NCBI GenBank assembly: GCA_963843465.1
Contig: CAWJKP010000003.1
Location: 868,001-932,000, forward strand
Direction of reading: 5' to 3'
DNA length: 64,000 nt
DNA from: CAWJKP01 sp963843465
Lineage (GTDB): Bacteria > Planctomycetota > Planctomycetia > Pirellulales > Thermoguttaceae
Below the pieces are notes generated by a model that made no database searches, was not told the DNA's origin, and was given only the letters and a program-made list of their open reading frames with translations. Of this stretch, positions 45,572 to 55,330 are shown in pieces; position 1 is the stretch's first letter; each line of letters begins with the position of its first letter. The position numbers were made by a program, and so were the translations under genes.

Positions 45572-47155
45572 TTGTACGACGCAGACGCACTGTTGGATGA
45601 GTTGGTGGAAGTCACGGCCGTCCGCGAGGTGGACGAGGAGGATCTCGACCTCGTCGAGAAGGCGGTCAACGTCATCGATCTGGACGACGAGCTGGCCGAG
45701 GCGGTGGATTCGGCAGTCGAGGCCGACACGGAACTCGACCTGGAGGATGAAAGCGACGATTTGCTGGCGGTCGAGGAGGGCGAGTCCTGGTCGGACGATC
45801 CGGTCCGCATGTACCTTACCCAGATGGGCGAGATTCCCTTGCTCAGCCGGCAACAGGAAATCGCCCTGGCCAAGCAGATTGAAATCACCCGCGCCAAGTT
45901 CCGCCGCAAGGTGTTGGAATGCGACTACGTCATGCAGCAGGCGGTCCGCGTGCTGCGGCGGGTCCACGAGGGCGACCTGCCCTTCGACCGCACCGTACAG
46001 GTCTCGGTCACGGATAAATTGGAAAAGGAGCAGATCCTCGGGCGGATGCAGCACAACCTCACGACCTTGACCGTGGTGTTGAAGCGGAACCGCCGCGACT
46101 ATGCCGTGGCCACCGGCAAGTCGCGTCCCCTGAATCAGCGCCGGGCGGCCTGGCGCCGCCTGGGCAATTCCCGCCGCCGCGCGGTCCGCCTGGTCGAGGA
46201 ACTCGGCCTGAGGACGCAGCGGCTGGAGCCGATGATCGGCACGCTCGACGAGTTCAGCCGCCGCATCGACGAGTTGAAGGCCCGCATCGACCAGCATCGC
46301 AGCCAATTCGGCCCGGCCAAGGATCGGGAAGCCTGGCTGGTCGAGTTCCGCAACATCCTGCGGGCGATGCAGGAGACCCCCCGCAGCGTGCGGAACCGGG
46401 TGAAGCATTTGCAGGCCATCTATGCCCAATACCAGGAGGCCAAGCGGGGCCTCTCGGAAGGCAACCTGCGGTTGGTGGTCTCGATCGCCAAGAAGTACCG
46501 CAACCGCGGTCTGAGCTTCCTGGACCTGATCCAGGAGGGAAACGCCGGCTTGATGCGGGCGGTGGACAAGTTCGAGTACCGGCGGGGCTTCAAGTTCTGC
46601 ACCTATGCCACCTGGTGGATCCGCCAGGCCATCACCCGCGCCGTGGCCGATCAGAGCCGCACGATCCGCATCCCCGTCCACATGGTCGAGACCATGAGCC
46701 GCGTGCGGAACGTCTCCCGCAAGCTGTTGCAGGACTTGGGTCGCGAGCCGACCATCGAGGAGACGGCCCGGGCCAGCAAGACCTGCATCGACGAAACTCG
46801 CCGGGTGCTGGCGATGAGCCGCTACCCGATCAGTCTCGATCGGCCCGTGGGCAATAGCGAGGACAGCCACTTCGGCGACCTGCTGCCCGACGGCGCCGCC
46901 GAAAGTCCCGCCATCGGCGCCGCGCAGGAAATGCTCCGCCGGCGGATCCACAAGGTCCTCAAGACGCTCAGCTACCGCGAGCGGGAGATCATCAAGCTCC
47001 GCTACGGACTTGGAGACGGTTACAGTTATACGCTGGAGGAGGTCGGGCACATCTTCAAGGTCACCCGCGAGCGGATTCGCCAGATCGAGGCCAAGGCGGT
47101 TCGCAAGCTGCAGCAGCCCAGCCGCAGCCAGGAGTTGGTCGGCTTCCTCGACTAG
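45572..47155 (+). CDS. rpoD: Housekeeping-type RNA polymerase sigma-70 factor
   Basis: 527 aa from TTG 45572, which has AGGAG at the right distance; GTG 45542 in the same frame is less well placed. An acidic N-terminal region (about 1-80) precedes region 1.2 (DDPVRMYLTQMGEIPLLSRQ), a long non-conserved segment, region 2 (NLRLVVSIAKKYRNRGLSFL, GFKFCTYATWWIRQAI), region 3 and region 4 (LSYREREIIKLRYGL, FKVTRERIRQIEAKAVRKL). It fits the group 1/2 sigma factors. Because planctomycetes may have several such genes, it may not be the primary one. Confidence 0.88.
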   Translation: MYDADALLDELVEVTAVREVDEEDLDLVEKAVNVIDLDDELAEAVDSAVEADTELDLEDESDDLLAVEEGESWSDDPVRMYLTQMGEIPLLSRQQEIALAKQIEITRAKFRRKVLECDYVMQQAVRVLRRVHEGDLPFDRTVQVSVTDKLEKEQILGRMQHNLTTLTVVLKRNRRDYAVATGKSRPLNQRRAAWRRLGNSRRRAVRLVEELGLRTQRLEPMIGTLDEFSRRIDELKARIDQHRSQFGPAKDREAWLVEFRNILRAMQETPRSVRNRVKHLQAIYAQYQEAKRGLSEGNLRLVVSIAKKYRNRGLSFLDLIQEGNAGLMRAVDKFEYRRGFKFCTYATWWIRQAITRAVADQSRTIRIPVHMVETMSRVRNVSRKLLQDLGREPTIEETARASKTCIDETRRVLAMSRYPISLDRPVGNSEDSHFGDLLPDGAAESPAIGAAQEMLRRRIHKVLKTLSYREREIIKLRYGLGDGYSYTLEEVGHIFKVTRERIRQIEAKAVRKLQQPSRSQELVGFLD

Positions 47156-47225
47156 GGAAATAGGTCCCGCCGGCCGGGCGAAGATTCTGGGAGGTTTTGA
47201 CAAACAAAACCGCTATACGCAGGGA

Positions 47226-47335
47226 ACACTAGCCCGAAGCGCAAGCGAGGGAAAACGTTGTGCCTCCCTCGCTTGCGCTTCGGGTTTCGATTGCGCACTC
47301 TCGCCGTTTAAATCGCGGGCCGTGAATAATCCGGG
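47226..47335. repeat. Family A palindrome with AATAATCCGGG motif
   Basis: TAGCCCGAAGCGCAAGCGAG and CCTCGCTTGCGCTTCGGG form the stem at about 47229-47284. CCGTGAATAATCCGGG follows at 47320-47335, the same arrangement as near 44.8 and 55.2 kb. Confidence 0.88.
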
Positions 47336-47346
47336 GTCAAGAAACG

Positions 47347-47372
47347 GCGAGAGCCGCATCTGCGGCTCTCGC
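47347..47372. terminator. Strong hairpin between convergent genes
   Basis: A perfect 12-bp stem (GCGAGAGCCGCA, 2-nt loop, complement). Read on the minus strand it is followed by CGTTTCTTG, a partial T tract, so it probably terminates the secreted Gly/Ser-rich gene. Confidence 0.65.
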
Positions 47373-47423
47373 TTCGGCAGGATTTCAGGTTGTGTCGGTC
47401 TGCTGCCGTCTCCCAGCGGCGTT

Positions 47424-48500
47424 TCAGTACTGCGGTCCACCGGCCGCCAGCCCGCTCTGCGGTGCATTGCCCACCGGGGCGATCTGCGGTGCGTTGCCCG
47501 CCGGGGCAATCTGCGGTCCGTCGGCCGCCAGGTCGGTTTGCGGTGTGTTGAGCAGCGGGGCGGGCGTCGGGGTCGCCGATGGCGAACCGCTTACCAGGTC
47601 CCAACCCCTGTCCGTGGACTGGAAGAGGTAAGTCCCGGTGGTGAGCGAATAGCGGGCCGGATCGCCGGGCAGGCCGCGGTCGAACTCGATCGTCACGCTC
47701 GTCGTCACGTTCAACGGCTGCACCTGCCCGGCGCTCAAAGTGTAGGGCACGCCGTTGACGGTATAGGCCAGCGTGGTCTGGGTCTCGGCCGGGTTGACGA
47801 TCACCAATTGACTGGCCGGCATCCCGGAGGAGTCCGCCGTGGCCACCGCCGCCGGGTCCGAGGTCACGTCACCGGACGTGGCATCGTCGCCGATCGAGCT
47901 GCCGTCGTCGTCGGAGTCGCAGAAGCCATCGTCGCAGCCATCGCCGTCGTCGTAGCCGCCGTCGTAGCCGCCCCAGTAAGGCTCCCAGGGGTAGTGGTGC
48001 TTGTGGTGGTGGTGGTTCTTGCCGTTCTTGCCGTTCTTGCCCTTCTTGGCGAACGCCTGTTTTCCGGACTTGTTTGCCGAATTCCCGTTGAAGGGCTTGG
48101 AGAACATGTTGGCTGGCTTGCCGCTAGAGCCCGCCAGTTTCAGGGCGTTGTTGTTGCCCTTGGAAAAGCCCAGGCCCGTCCCCTTGTTCAGGTTCGCCGG
48201 GCGACTGAAAGCGGACGTCGCGGCCGTATTGCGGCTAAACGCCGAGGAGGAACTGAAACCGGCCTGAGGCTGACGCAAGGCTCGGTTGTTGTTGGAAAAC
48301 CTTGAACTCTGGCGGAAGTTGCTGAACGAACTCGGGCGGGAGTAGCTGTAGGAGGATCGGCTGCTGAAACTGCCGCCATAACTGCCGCCGCGGGAACCGC
48401 CGCCGCCTCCGCCTCGGGCCGAAGCCCGGTCCGAGAGGGCCGTAAACGTCAGACCGACGACCAGCAACGTCAAGATGGCTTGGGGAAGGGATTTTTTCAT
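47424..48500 (-). CDS. Secreted Gly/Ser-rich, His- and Asp-rich protein
   Basis: 358 aa. Signal peptide 1-28 is followed by a Gly/Ser/Arg/Phe low-complexity region to about 155, a His cluster (NHHHHKHHYPW), an acidic run (DDGDGCDDGFCDSDDD) and a folded domain of about 75 residues (ASQLVIVNPAETQTTLAYTV to RGWDLV). A repetitive Pro/Ala tail (PQIAPAGNAPQIAPVGNAPQ) ends it. His and Asp clusters could bind metal. It is probably a surface or envelope protein; the function is unknown. Confidence 0.8.
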   Translation of the reverse strand: MKKSLPQAILTLLVVGLTFTALSDRASARGGGGGGSRGGSYGGSFSSRSSYSYSRPSSFSNFRQSSRFSNNNRALRQPQAGFSSSSAFSRNTAATSAFSRPANLNKGTGLGFSKGNNNALKLAGSSGKPANMFSKPFNGNSANKSGKQAFAKKGKNGKNGKNHHHHKHHYPWEPYWGGYDGGYDDGDGCDDGFCDSDDDGSSIGDDATSGDVTSDPAAVATADSSGMPASQLVIVNPAETQTTLAYTVNGVPYTLSAGQVQPLNVTTSVTIEFDRGLPGDPARYSLTTGTYLFQSTDRGWDLVSGSPSATPTPAPLLNTPQTDLAADGPQIAPAGNAPQIAPVGNAPQSGLAAGGPQY

Positions 48501-48622
48501 GATTTGCTCCAGGTTTGGGAAAGTGGCAGATCGTTAGGAGCTGCCGGGGGGTGTTGATTGGTTCTGCCCGCCACCCTCATGTACGGGCGGATCGGCAACT
48601 GTTACGCGTTCCGGCGCGAAAC

Positions 48623-48710
48623 GTGGGGCGGACTTCAATCCGCCAAATGGGCAGGTGAGTGCCCGTCGGCCCACCGCACTTGCTCGGGGGCGGACTGAAG
48701 TCCGCCCTAC
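48623..48710. repeat. Family I palindrome
   Basis: GGGGCGGACTTCAATCCGCC at the left and GGCGGACTGAAGTCCGCCCT at the right are inverted copies of the unit tandemly repeated at 41.2 kb. Nothing else is seen in 48501-48780. Confidence 0.85.
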
Positions 48711-48780
48711 AACGCTTGAACCGAGGAGCAATTGCCCCTATACTAACGGGTTTGCAGGATACTTCCGGAGACTAGTCGAC

Positions 48781-49077
48781 ATGACGATGGACAAGAGCCT
48801 TAGGATCAACCGCAGCCTGATCCGCGCTCGCAGCGTGTTGAGCCGGGCTGAGCGGGTCGAGCGGCTGAAGACGCAGGATCGCTGGCAGGAGGGCGACAGC
48901 CCTTTCGGACTGGCGAAGGTCCGGGTCTACAAGATGTCGGTCAAGAAGAAGAAGAAGAAGAAGGAAGAGGAAGGGGAAGAGGGGGCCGAAGGGGCCGCTG
49001 CCCCGGCCGCCGCCGCCGACAAGAAGGCCGAGAAAAAGCCCGACAAAAAGCCCGACAAGAAGGCCGACAAAAAGTAG
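48781..49077 (+). CDS. PVC-group small basic protein
   Basis: 98 aa; ATG 48781 or 48787. The N-terminal 55 residues (MDKSLRINRSLIRARSVLSR, RVERLKTQDRWQEGDSPFGL, KVRVYK) match the small basic protein known from Chlamydiae, Verrucomicrobia and Planctomycetes. A Lys/Glu/Ala-rich tail with KKPDKK repeats follows and is lineage-specific. The family's role is not established; a nucleic-acid or ribosome association is suspected because of its charge. Confidence 0.82.
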   Translation: MTMDKSLRINRSLIRARSVLSRAERVERLKTQDRWQEGDSPFGLAKVRVYKMSVKKKKKKKEEEGEEGAEGAAAPAAAADKKAEKKPDKKPDKKADKK

Positions 49078-49090
49078 GCCGAGGCCGACG

Positions 49091-50377
49091 ATGCGGTTGC
49101 AGTTGGAGTATGGCCGGGCGGGACTGGAGGTGGACCTGCCCGACCGCAATCTCGTCAAGTGCCTGGGCTACCAGCCGGCCGAGCCGCTGGCGGACCCGGT
49201 GGCAGCCCTTGGCCGGCGGCTCTGCCAGCCCAACGCAGCGCCGCCACTTGCCGAACTGGCCCGGGGACGCCAAAGTGCCTGCGTGGCGATCTGCGACATC
49301 ACGCGCCCCGTGCCCAACCAGACGATCCTCCCGCCGATTCTGGAGACGCTCGAATCGGCGGGTATCCCCCGCCAGCGGATTCTGATCCTCGTGGCTACGG
49401 GTATGCACCGACCCAACGAGGGGGACGAGTTGGTGGAGATGCTCGGCCGTCCGATCCTCGACCGCTATCGCGTCGAGAACCATCACGGCCGGGCGCTGGC
49501 CGAGCACGTCTCGCTCGGCGCCAGCCCTCGCGGCGTGCCGATCTGGATCGACCGCCGCTACTGCCAGGCGGAATTGAAGATCACCACCGGCCTGATCGAG
49601 CCGCACTTCATGGCCGGTTACTCCGGGGGCCGGAAGCTCGTTTGCCCCGGCCTGGCCGCGTTGGAGACGATCCGTGTCTGGCACGGGCCGCGGTTCCTCG
49701 AGCACCCCAACGCCCGCAGCGGCGTGCTGGAGGGCAACCCGGTCCACGAAGAGAACACCTGGATCGCCCGCCGGGCCGGCTGCGACTTTATCGTCAACAC
49801 GGTGCTCGACGCCCAGCGGCGGATCCTGGCGATTGTCGCCGGCCACCCGGAGCAAGCCTTCGCCGAAGGCGTGGCCTTCGTCCGCAACCTGGTCCGCGAT
49901 ACGATCCCCGCGCCGGTGGACATCGTGGTCACCAGCTCCGCCGGCTATCCCCTGGACAGCACCTTCTACCAGTCGGTCAAAGGCATGGTCGCGGCGATGG
50001 ACATCGTCAAGCCGGGCGGGACGATCATCCTGGCCGCCAGCATGTGCCAGGGGATCGGCAGCCCGGAATTCGAAGGCCTCTTCCGCCAACACGCCACGTT
50101 AGACGGCTTCCTGCAGCGGATTCTCGACGACGACTATTTCGTCATGGACCAGTGGCAGCTTGAAGAGCTGGCCCGGGCTTGCCGCAAAGCCACGATCCGA
50201 GTGGTCACCGACGGTCTGCCGCCCGAGGTGCTCTCGGGACTGTTCGTGGAAAGCTCGCCGACGGTCGAAGCGGCGGTTGCGGAGGCGCTGGCCCGCCACG
50301 GTCCCGATGCGACCATCGCCGTGATTCCCAAGGGCCCCTATGTGATTGCCAGCGTTGAGGAAGGGCTTGGGGCTTAG
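49091..50377 (+). CDS. larA: LarA-family (nickel-pincer) racemase
   Basis: 428 aa, GAGG 6 nt before ATG 49091. Family motifs: CDITRPVPN, LVATGMHRP, LIEPHFMAGYSGGRKLVCPG (the Lys that binds the pincer cofactor is in GRK), and SSAGYPLDSTFYQSVKGM. LarA enzymes racemise or epimerise 2-hydroxy acids using a Ni-pincer nucleotide made by LarBCE, none of which is in this window. The true substrate may not be lactate. Confidence 0.9.
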   Translation: MRLQLEYGRAGLEVDLPDRNLVKCLGYQPAEPLADPVAALGRRLCQPNAAPPLAELARGRQSACVAICDITRPVPNQTILPPILETLESAGIPRQRILILVATGMHRPNEGDELVEMLGRPILDRYRVENHHGRALAEHVSLGASPRGVPIWIDRRYCQAELKITTGLIEPHFMAGYSGGRKLVCPGLAALETIRVWHGPRFLEHPNARSGVLEGNPVHEENTWIARRAGCDFIVNTVLDAQRRILAIVAGHPEQAFAEGVAFVRNLVRDTIPAPVDIVVTSSAGYPLDSTFYQSVKGMVAAMDIVKPGGTIILAASMCQGIGSPEFEGLFRQHATLDGFLQRILDDDYFVMDQWQLEELARACRKATIRVVTDGLPPEVLSGLFVESSPTVEAAVAEALARHGPDATIAVIPKGPYVIASVEEGLGA

Positions 50378-50406
50378 GACCGGCCAAGGAATGAATTTCC
50401 GGCAAG

Positions 50407-50504
50407 GTAGGGTGGGACAAGGCCGCCTTAGCGGTCGCCGGCCCACCGGGAGCCGGCAGAAATGGTGGGCCGGCGCTCGCTTGCGCGAGCTTGTCCCACC
50501 CTAC
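50407..50504. repeat. Family C palindrome
   Basis: GTAGGGTGGGACAAGGCCGC ... GCGAGCTTGTCCCACCCTAC, with GCCGGCCCACC and its complement inside. Nothing else is recognisable in 50378-50672. Confidence 0.9.
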
Positions 50505-50672
50505 TCATCTTTTCAAGATGGGGATGGGACTAAACCCGTCTTAAGAAGGTAGGAACAATCCTTATTGTGTTGGACCGTCTGCCAGCTAGCCTTGTTGATG
50601 ACAATTTGGCGTTCGGCGAAGACCGGTGCCGATTCGGACTCGTGGGCAGGACGCCTTGGGACGATTGAGAGT

Positions 50673-52251
50673 ATGCCCAACATGAGGAGGACGGTCAGCG
50701 ACACGCTTGGCATAATCTCATCTGACGGGAGCAGCGCGGCGCGGGTCGATCGGCGGTGGGTGAACTACGGCAAGGCGGCGGCCGTTACGGCGCTGGCGAC
50801 GCTGCTCCGCGGGGGGCTGGACCGCCTCTTCGGTCAACTGCCCATGTTCATCACCTTCTACCCGGCCGTCGTCGTCTCCGCCGCTCTCTGGGGCACCGGG
50901 CCCGGCCTTCTGGCCACGGCCCTGGGCATGGCGTCGGCCGATCTGTTGTTCATAAAGCCGATTGGATCGTTTGCCATCGCCGAGACCGCGGATGCCGTTG
51001 GCCTGGGTGTGTTCGGCAGCGTCGGCGCGGCGCTCAGCGTGCTCCTCGGACGAGTCCGGGCGGCGGTCGGCGCAGGGCGCGGCGGGCCGAGGCGGCGGCG
51101 GCGGAGTTGGGCCGGACGGCTGAGCAACGGCGGTTGGCGCTGGAGGCCGCCGGGCGGGCAGCCGAGGCGCTGCGGGAAAGCGAGGAGCGTTTCCGCCTGC
51201 TCTTCCAACAGGCGGCCGTAGGGATCCGACGCGTGGACCTCCAGGAACGCCTGCTGGAAGTCAACGACAAGACCTGCGAGATCCTCGGGTATCCCCGCGA
51301 GGAGTTGCTATCGCGCTCGCTGAAGGACTTTACCCATCCCGAAGACTTGCGCGCGAGCGGGTCCAGATCGCGCGGCTGCTGGCGCGGGAGATCCCCAGCT
51401 ATACCCTTGAGAAGCGGTGCCTGCGGAAGGACGGCCGCGAGATCTGGGTCCGCGTGACAAGCTCGAAACCCTCCGGCGGCGATAGGCCGGCCGAGTGGTG
51501 GATCTCGGTCCTTGAGGACATCACCCATGACAAGCAGGCCGAAGAGGCCCTCAAGCGGACGGCCGCGGAGCTGGCCCGCTCCAACGGGGACCTGGAGCAG
51601 TTCGCCTACGTGGCCTCGCACGATCTCCAGGAGCCGCTGCGGATGGTGGCGGGCTACCTGCAGCTTTTGAGCGAGCGCTACCGGGGACAGATCGATGCCA
51701 AGGCCGACAAGTACATCGCTTACGCGGTGGACGGGGCCGCGCGGATGTCGACCTTGATCCGCGACCTGCTGGCTTACTCCCGCGTGAGCACCCGCGCCAA
51801 GCCGTTGAGCCCGACGAGTTCCCAGGAGGCTTTGGACGTCGCCCTGAAGAATCTCCACTCGGCCATCGGCGAGAGCGGCGCCGCGGTGACGCACGATCGG
51901 CTGCCGGTGGTCCGCGCCGACAAGACGCAATTGACCCAACTGTTCCAGAACCTCGTGGGCAACGCGCTGAAGTTCCGCGACCCCGACCGGCCGCCGCGGA
52001 TCCACGTGGCGGTCCGCGAGGACCAGGGGCAGTGGCTGTACAGCGTCGCGGACAACGGCCTGGGCTTCGAGCAGCAGTACGAGGAGAAGATGTTCGTCAT
52101 TTTCCAGCGGCTGCACAGCCGCGGGAACTACCCGGGGACCGGCATCGGCCTGGCGATTTGCCGGCGGATCGTCGAGCGGCACGGCGGCCGGATTTGGGCC
52201 CGCGGCGAGCCGGGGAAAGGGTCGACCTTTTTTTTCACGCTGCCGAGTTAA
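50673..52251 (+). CDS. Membrane sensor histidine kinase, DUF4118-PAS-HisKA-HATPase (two frameshifts)
   Basis: About 525 aa when three frames are joined. An N-terminal membrane domain like that of KdpD (DUF4118; GQLPMFITFYPAVVVSAALW) is followed by a short coiled coil, a PAS domain (ALRESEERFRLLFQQAAVGI), then HisKA with the phospho-His in FAYVASHDLQEPLRM and HATPase boxes LFQNLVGNALKFR, DNGLGF and GTGIGLAI. Each frame change is -1, near 51065 in a GC-rich run and near 51350. Its type (SHDLQEPLR) resembles phytochrome-like kinases that act through Rcp1-type regulators, and such a regulator follows. Confidence 0.85.
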
Positions 52252-52280
52252 GCGGCGTTCGTGAATCCGTTAGAATCGGC

Positions 52281-52620
52281 GGGATAAGAGATAAGGGATG
52301 AGAGATGAAGCATGGAGGATGAAGGATGAAGGATGCAAAGGTAACCGTTCACGGGTCGGGCGGGGACTGGTCCATTTTTCGGCCAAAAGCGCATTTGGCC
52401 GCGGGACGTAAGGCCGAAAACATGGACCTGTCCCCTTGGCACTGCCGAAGGGGACAGTCCCATTTTCGCGGCGATGAGGCTGGCTTGTCGCCGCAGCGCC
52501 CCTTTCGCCGCGAAAATCGGGACAGTCCCCATGAACGGAAAGGAGTGGGGGATGCAGAGACGCACGTTTTCGCCTAGATCCCTTATCCCTTATCTCTCAT
52601 CCCCCATCCGCCGTCCGCAG
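52281..52620. repeat. Heptamer arms around a compound palindrome
   Basis: GGATAAGAGATAAGGGATGA at 52283 and the complementary CTTATCCCTTATCTCTCATC at 52584-52603 flank palindromic segments sharing GGGACAGTCCC and TTTTCGCGGCGA (52430-52540), related to 27.57 kb. No gene is visible between the kinase and the response regulator. Confidence 0.8.
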
Positions 52621-52648
52621 CTTACAACTTGCAAGTAAAGAGGTCCGT

Positions 52649-53122
52649 ATGAATCCGCTTTCCAAGGCGTGGCCGATCGAAATTCTGCTGGTGGAAGATA
52701 ATCCGGGCGACGTGGACCTGACGCGGGAGGCCCTCGAAGAGGCCAAGGTCTGCAACCACCTGCACGTGGTCGACGACGGCGCGAAGGCCGTCGACTTTCT
52801 CTTCCAGAGGGGGGCCTACGCCGCCGCCCCGCGGCCGGACTTGATCCTTCTGGACCTGAATCTGCCGAAGAAGGACGGGCGGGAGGTGTTGGCCGAGATC
52901 AAGACCGACCCGCAACTGGCGGCGATCCCCGTGGTGGTCCTCACCACCTCCGAGGCCGAGGAAGACATCTGCCGCGCCTACCAGTTGCACGCCAACTGCT
53001 ACATTACCAAGCCCGTGAACCTCGAGCGGTTTCTCGACGTGGTGCGGGCGATCGAGAATTTCTGGCTGTTTGTCGTGAAGTTGCCAAAGAACGGTACTCC
53101 TCTCGCTCCGCGAGAGGGATAA
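52649..53122 (+). CDS. Rcp1-type single-domain response regulator
   Basis: 157 aa. Receiver domain with the acidic pocket LVEDNPGD, phospho-Asp in LILLDLNLPKKDG, Thr in VLTTSE and Lys in YITKPVN. No output domain. The extended loop after the acidic pocket is typical of Rcp1-like regulators paired with SHDLQEPLR kinases. The last ~10 residues (NGTPLAPREG) are encoded by a family F-like palindrome that overlaps the gene end. Confidence 0.92.
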   Translation: MNPLSKAWPIEILLVEDNPGDVDLTREALEEAKVCNHLHVVDDGAKAVDFLFQRGAYAAAPRPDLILLDLNLPKKDGREVLAEIKTDPQLAAIPVVVLTTSEAEEDICRAYQLHANCYITKPVNLERFLDVVRAIENFWLFVVKLPKNGTPLAPREG

Positions 53123-53146
53123 CGTCACGCGGAGCGTGACGAGTAC
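53094..53146. repeat. Family F palindrome overlapping a gene end
   Basis: GGTACTCCTCTCGCTCCGCG at the left and GGAGCGTGACGAGTAC at the right. The left half supplies the last codons and stop of the response regulator. Confidence 0.8.
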
Positions 53147-53167
53147 GGGAAATCAAAGGACCTGGCG

Positions 53168-55142
53168 ATGAATGAATCTCCGCTGCGCATCCTTTTGGTG
53201 GAAGACAATCCGCGCGACGCCGACCTGCTGCAGGAGATGCTGGCGACGGTCGATGCGTCGCTGGAGATCCGGCACGTCGAGCGGCTCCAGCAGGCCCTCC
53301 AGCGCCTGCGGCAGGCGGCGCCGATCGACGTGATCCTCTTGGACCTGTTGCTGCCGGACAGCATGGGCCTGGCGACCCTCCAGCAGGTCAACGGCGCCGC
53401 CGCCAATCGGCCGATCGTGGTGCTGACGGGCACGGAAGACGAGGCTTTGGGCGTCGAGGCCGTCCGCCTCGGCGCAGGACTACCTGGTCAAAGGCGAGGT
53501 CGGCGCCCGCAGGCTGCTGCAAGCGATCCGTCACGCCGTCGAGCGGAAAGAGATGGAGCGGGCGCTGCGCGACCATGAGGCGCGGCTGGCGGGCCTGGTC
53601 GCTTCGGCCATGGACGCGATCATCGCCATCGACGTTCGGCAGCAAGTGGTGCTCTTCAATCCCGCCGCCGAGACGATGTTCGGCTGCAAGGCGGCCGATG
53701 CGCTGGGCGGCTCGCTCGAGCGATTCATCCCCGCTCGCTTCCGCCAGGCACACCGCACCCAGGTGGAGCGCTTCGGCGCCACCGGCGCCACCAATCGCCG
53801 CATGGGGGCGCTGTGCATGATAAGGGGGCTGCGGGCCAACGGCGAGGAGTTTCCCATCGAGGCTTCGATCTCGCAGACGGAGGCCGGCGGTCAGAAGCTG
53901 TTCACGGTGATCCTCCGCAACGTCACCGAGCGGAAACGATCCGAGGACGCCCTGAAAGCCCTCAACGAAACCCTGGAGCTGCGCGTGGCCCAGCGGACCG
54001 CCCAGGTGCAGCAGCAGGCGGACCTGTTGCGGCTCTTGACCAGGGAGTTGACCGAGACCGAAGAGCGCGAGCGCCGCCGCCTGGCCCAACTGCTCCACGA
54101 CCACCTGCAACAATTGCTCGTGGCCGCGCGGATGAGCCTGGCCCGGGCGCGTCGCCGCATCGAGGACGCGGAGGCCGGCCGCCTGCTGGGCGAGGTTGAC
54201 GGGGTGCTGGACCAGTCCATCCGCGAGTCGCGGTCGTTGACCGTGCAGCTCAGTCCGCCGGTGCTCTACGACGCGGGCCTGGAGGCCGCCTTGCGCTGGC
54301 TGGCCAGGGAAATGGCCGACAAGCACCGTTTGACCGTCGAGGTCGAGGCCCGGGCCGCCGACGAGCCGGCGGAGGAGGACACCCGCGTCTTTCTCTTTCA
54401 CGCCGCCCGCGAGCTGTTGTTCAACGTGGTCAAGCACGCCCAGGTCGAGCGCGCCCGGTTGCGGCTGGAGAGGACCGCGGACGGGGCGGTGCGCTTGGAA
54501 GTGGTCGACGACGGCGTGGGGTTCGACGCGTCAGGAGGGGGTGGTATTGGAGAGGGCGGCAGCGGCTTCGGCCTCTTCCAGATCCGCGAGCGGGTCCGCC
54601 TGGTGGGTGGGGAGATGAAAATCGAAGGCATGCCGAACGCGGGAACCCGCGCCACCATCCTTCTGCCGCCGGACGGCCGGCACACGGCCCAGGCCCCGGC
54701 GGACGCCGCCTTTGCGACGGCGGCCGAGCCCCGGGCCGATGCGCCCGCTGGTCCCGGCCTGCCGGCGCCGCGGGCCTCGAAGCTCCGCGTGCTGGTGGCC
54801 GACGATCACCCCATTGTCCGCAAAGGGCTGACCGACCTGCTCCGCGAGCAGAAGGAGATCGAGAGCGTGATCGGGGCCAGCGACGGGCGGGAGGCCATCG
54901 ATCTCTGCCAGCGAAGCCAGATCGACGTGGTCGTGATGGACGTGACCATGCCGCGGATGGATGGTGTCGAGGCCGCACGACGGATCAAGCAGGCGCGGCC
55001 CCAGATCCGCATCATCGGGCTATCCATGCACGACGATGCCGATATGGCTAAGGCGATGATCGAGGCCGGCGCGGTCGCTTATTTTCGCAAGGACGTCCGC
55101 GCCGACGCGCTGATTTCCGCGATTCTCGCCGCCGCCCCGTGA
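53168..55142 (+). CDS. Hybrid kinase, REC-PAS-HisKA_3-HATPase-REC (frameshifted)
   Basis: About 657 aa in two frames. N-terminal receiver (LLVEDNPRDADLL, phospho-Asp in VILLDLLLPD) reaches VEAVRLGA; after a net +1 change near 53475 it continues as QDYLVKGEVGARRL, the end of the same receiver. Then PAS (AMDAIIAIDVRQQVVLFNPA), a NarL-type HisKA_3 helix (ERERRRLAQLLHDHLQQLLV), HATPase (ARELLFNVVKHA, VVDDGVGFD) and a C-terminal NarL-type receiver (VLVADDHPIVRKGLTDLL, VVMDVTMPRMDG) without its HTH. It follows the Rcp1 regulator by 45 bp, so the three signalling genes may form one pathway. Confidence 0.88.
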
Positions 55143-55159
55143 TGTAAACGACGCAGAGC

Positions 55160-55330
55160 GCGTAATCGAAACCCGAAGCGTAAGCGAGGGCAAGTGCCTT
55201 AGCCGTCCTCGCTTACGCTTCGGGTTACGATGCGCGCGTGAATAATCCGGGCTTAGATTTTGGATTCCGGCCGTGGGAATCGGGGATTGGCGATTGAAAC
55301 AGAATCCAAAATCCAAAATCCAAAATCCAA
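55160..55330. repeat. Family A palindrome, AATAATCCGGG motif and a heptamer tract that enters a gene
   Basis: CGAAACCCGAAGCGTAAGCG and CCTCGCTTACGCTTCGGGTT form the stem at about 55168-55228. GCGTGAATAATCCGGG follows at 55236-55251. AATCCAA repeats (7-bp period) at 55303-55331 lie inside the start of the next frame and encode QNPKSKIQNPK. Confidence 0.85.

Noticed and set aside
45133..45909. 258-codon minus-strand Ser/Arg-rich frame upstream of and overlapping the sigma gene
   Set aside because: Low-complexity Ser/Arg composition is an antisense effect of acidic codons; no start context.
45557..47203. Long minus-strand frame (548 codons) over the sigma-factor gene
   Set aside because: Antisense shadow of a high-GC gene; the plus strand has clear sigma-70 regions and the minus frame has no recognisable domain.
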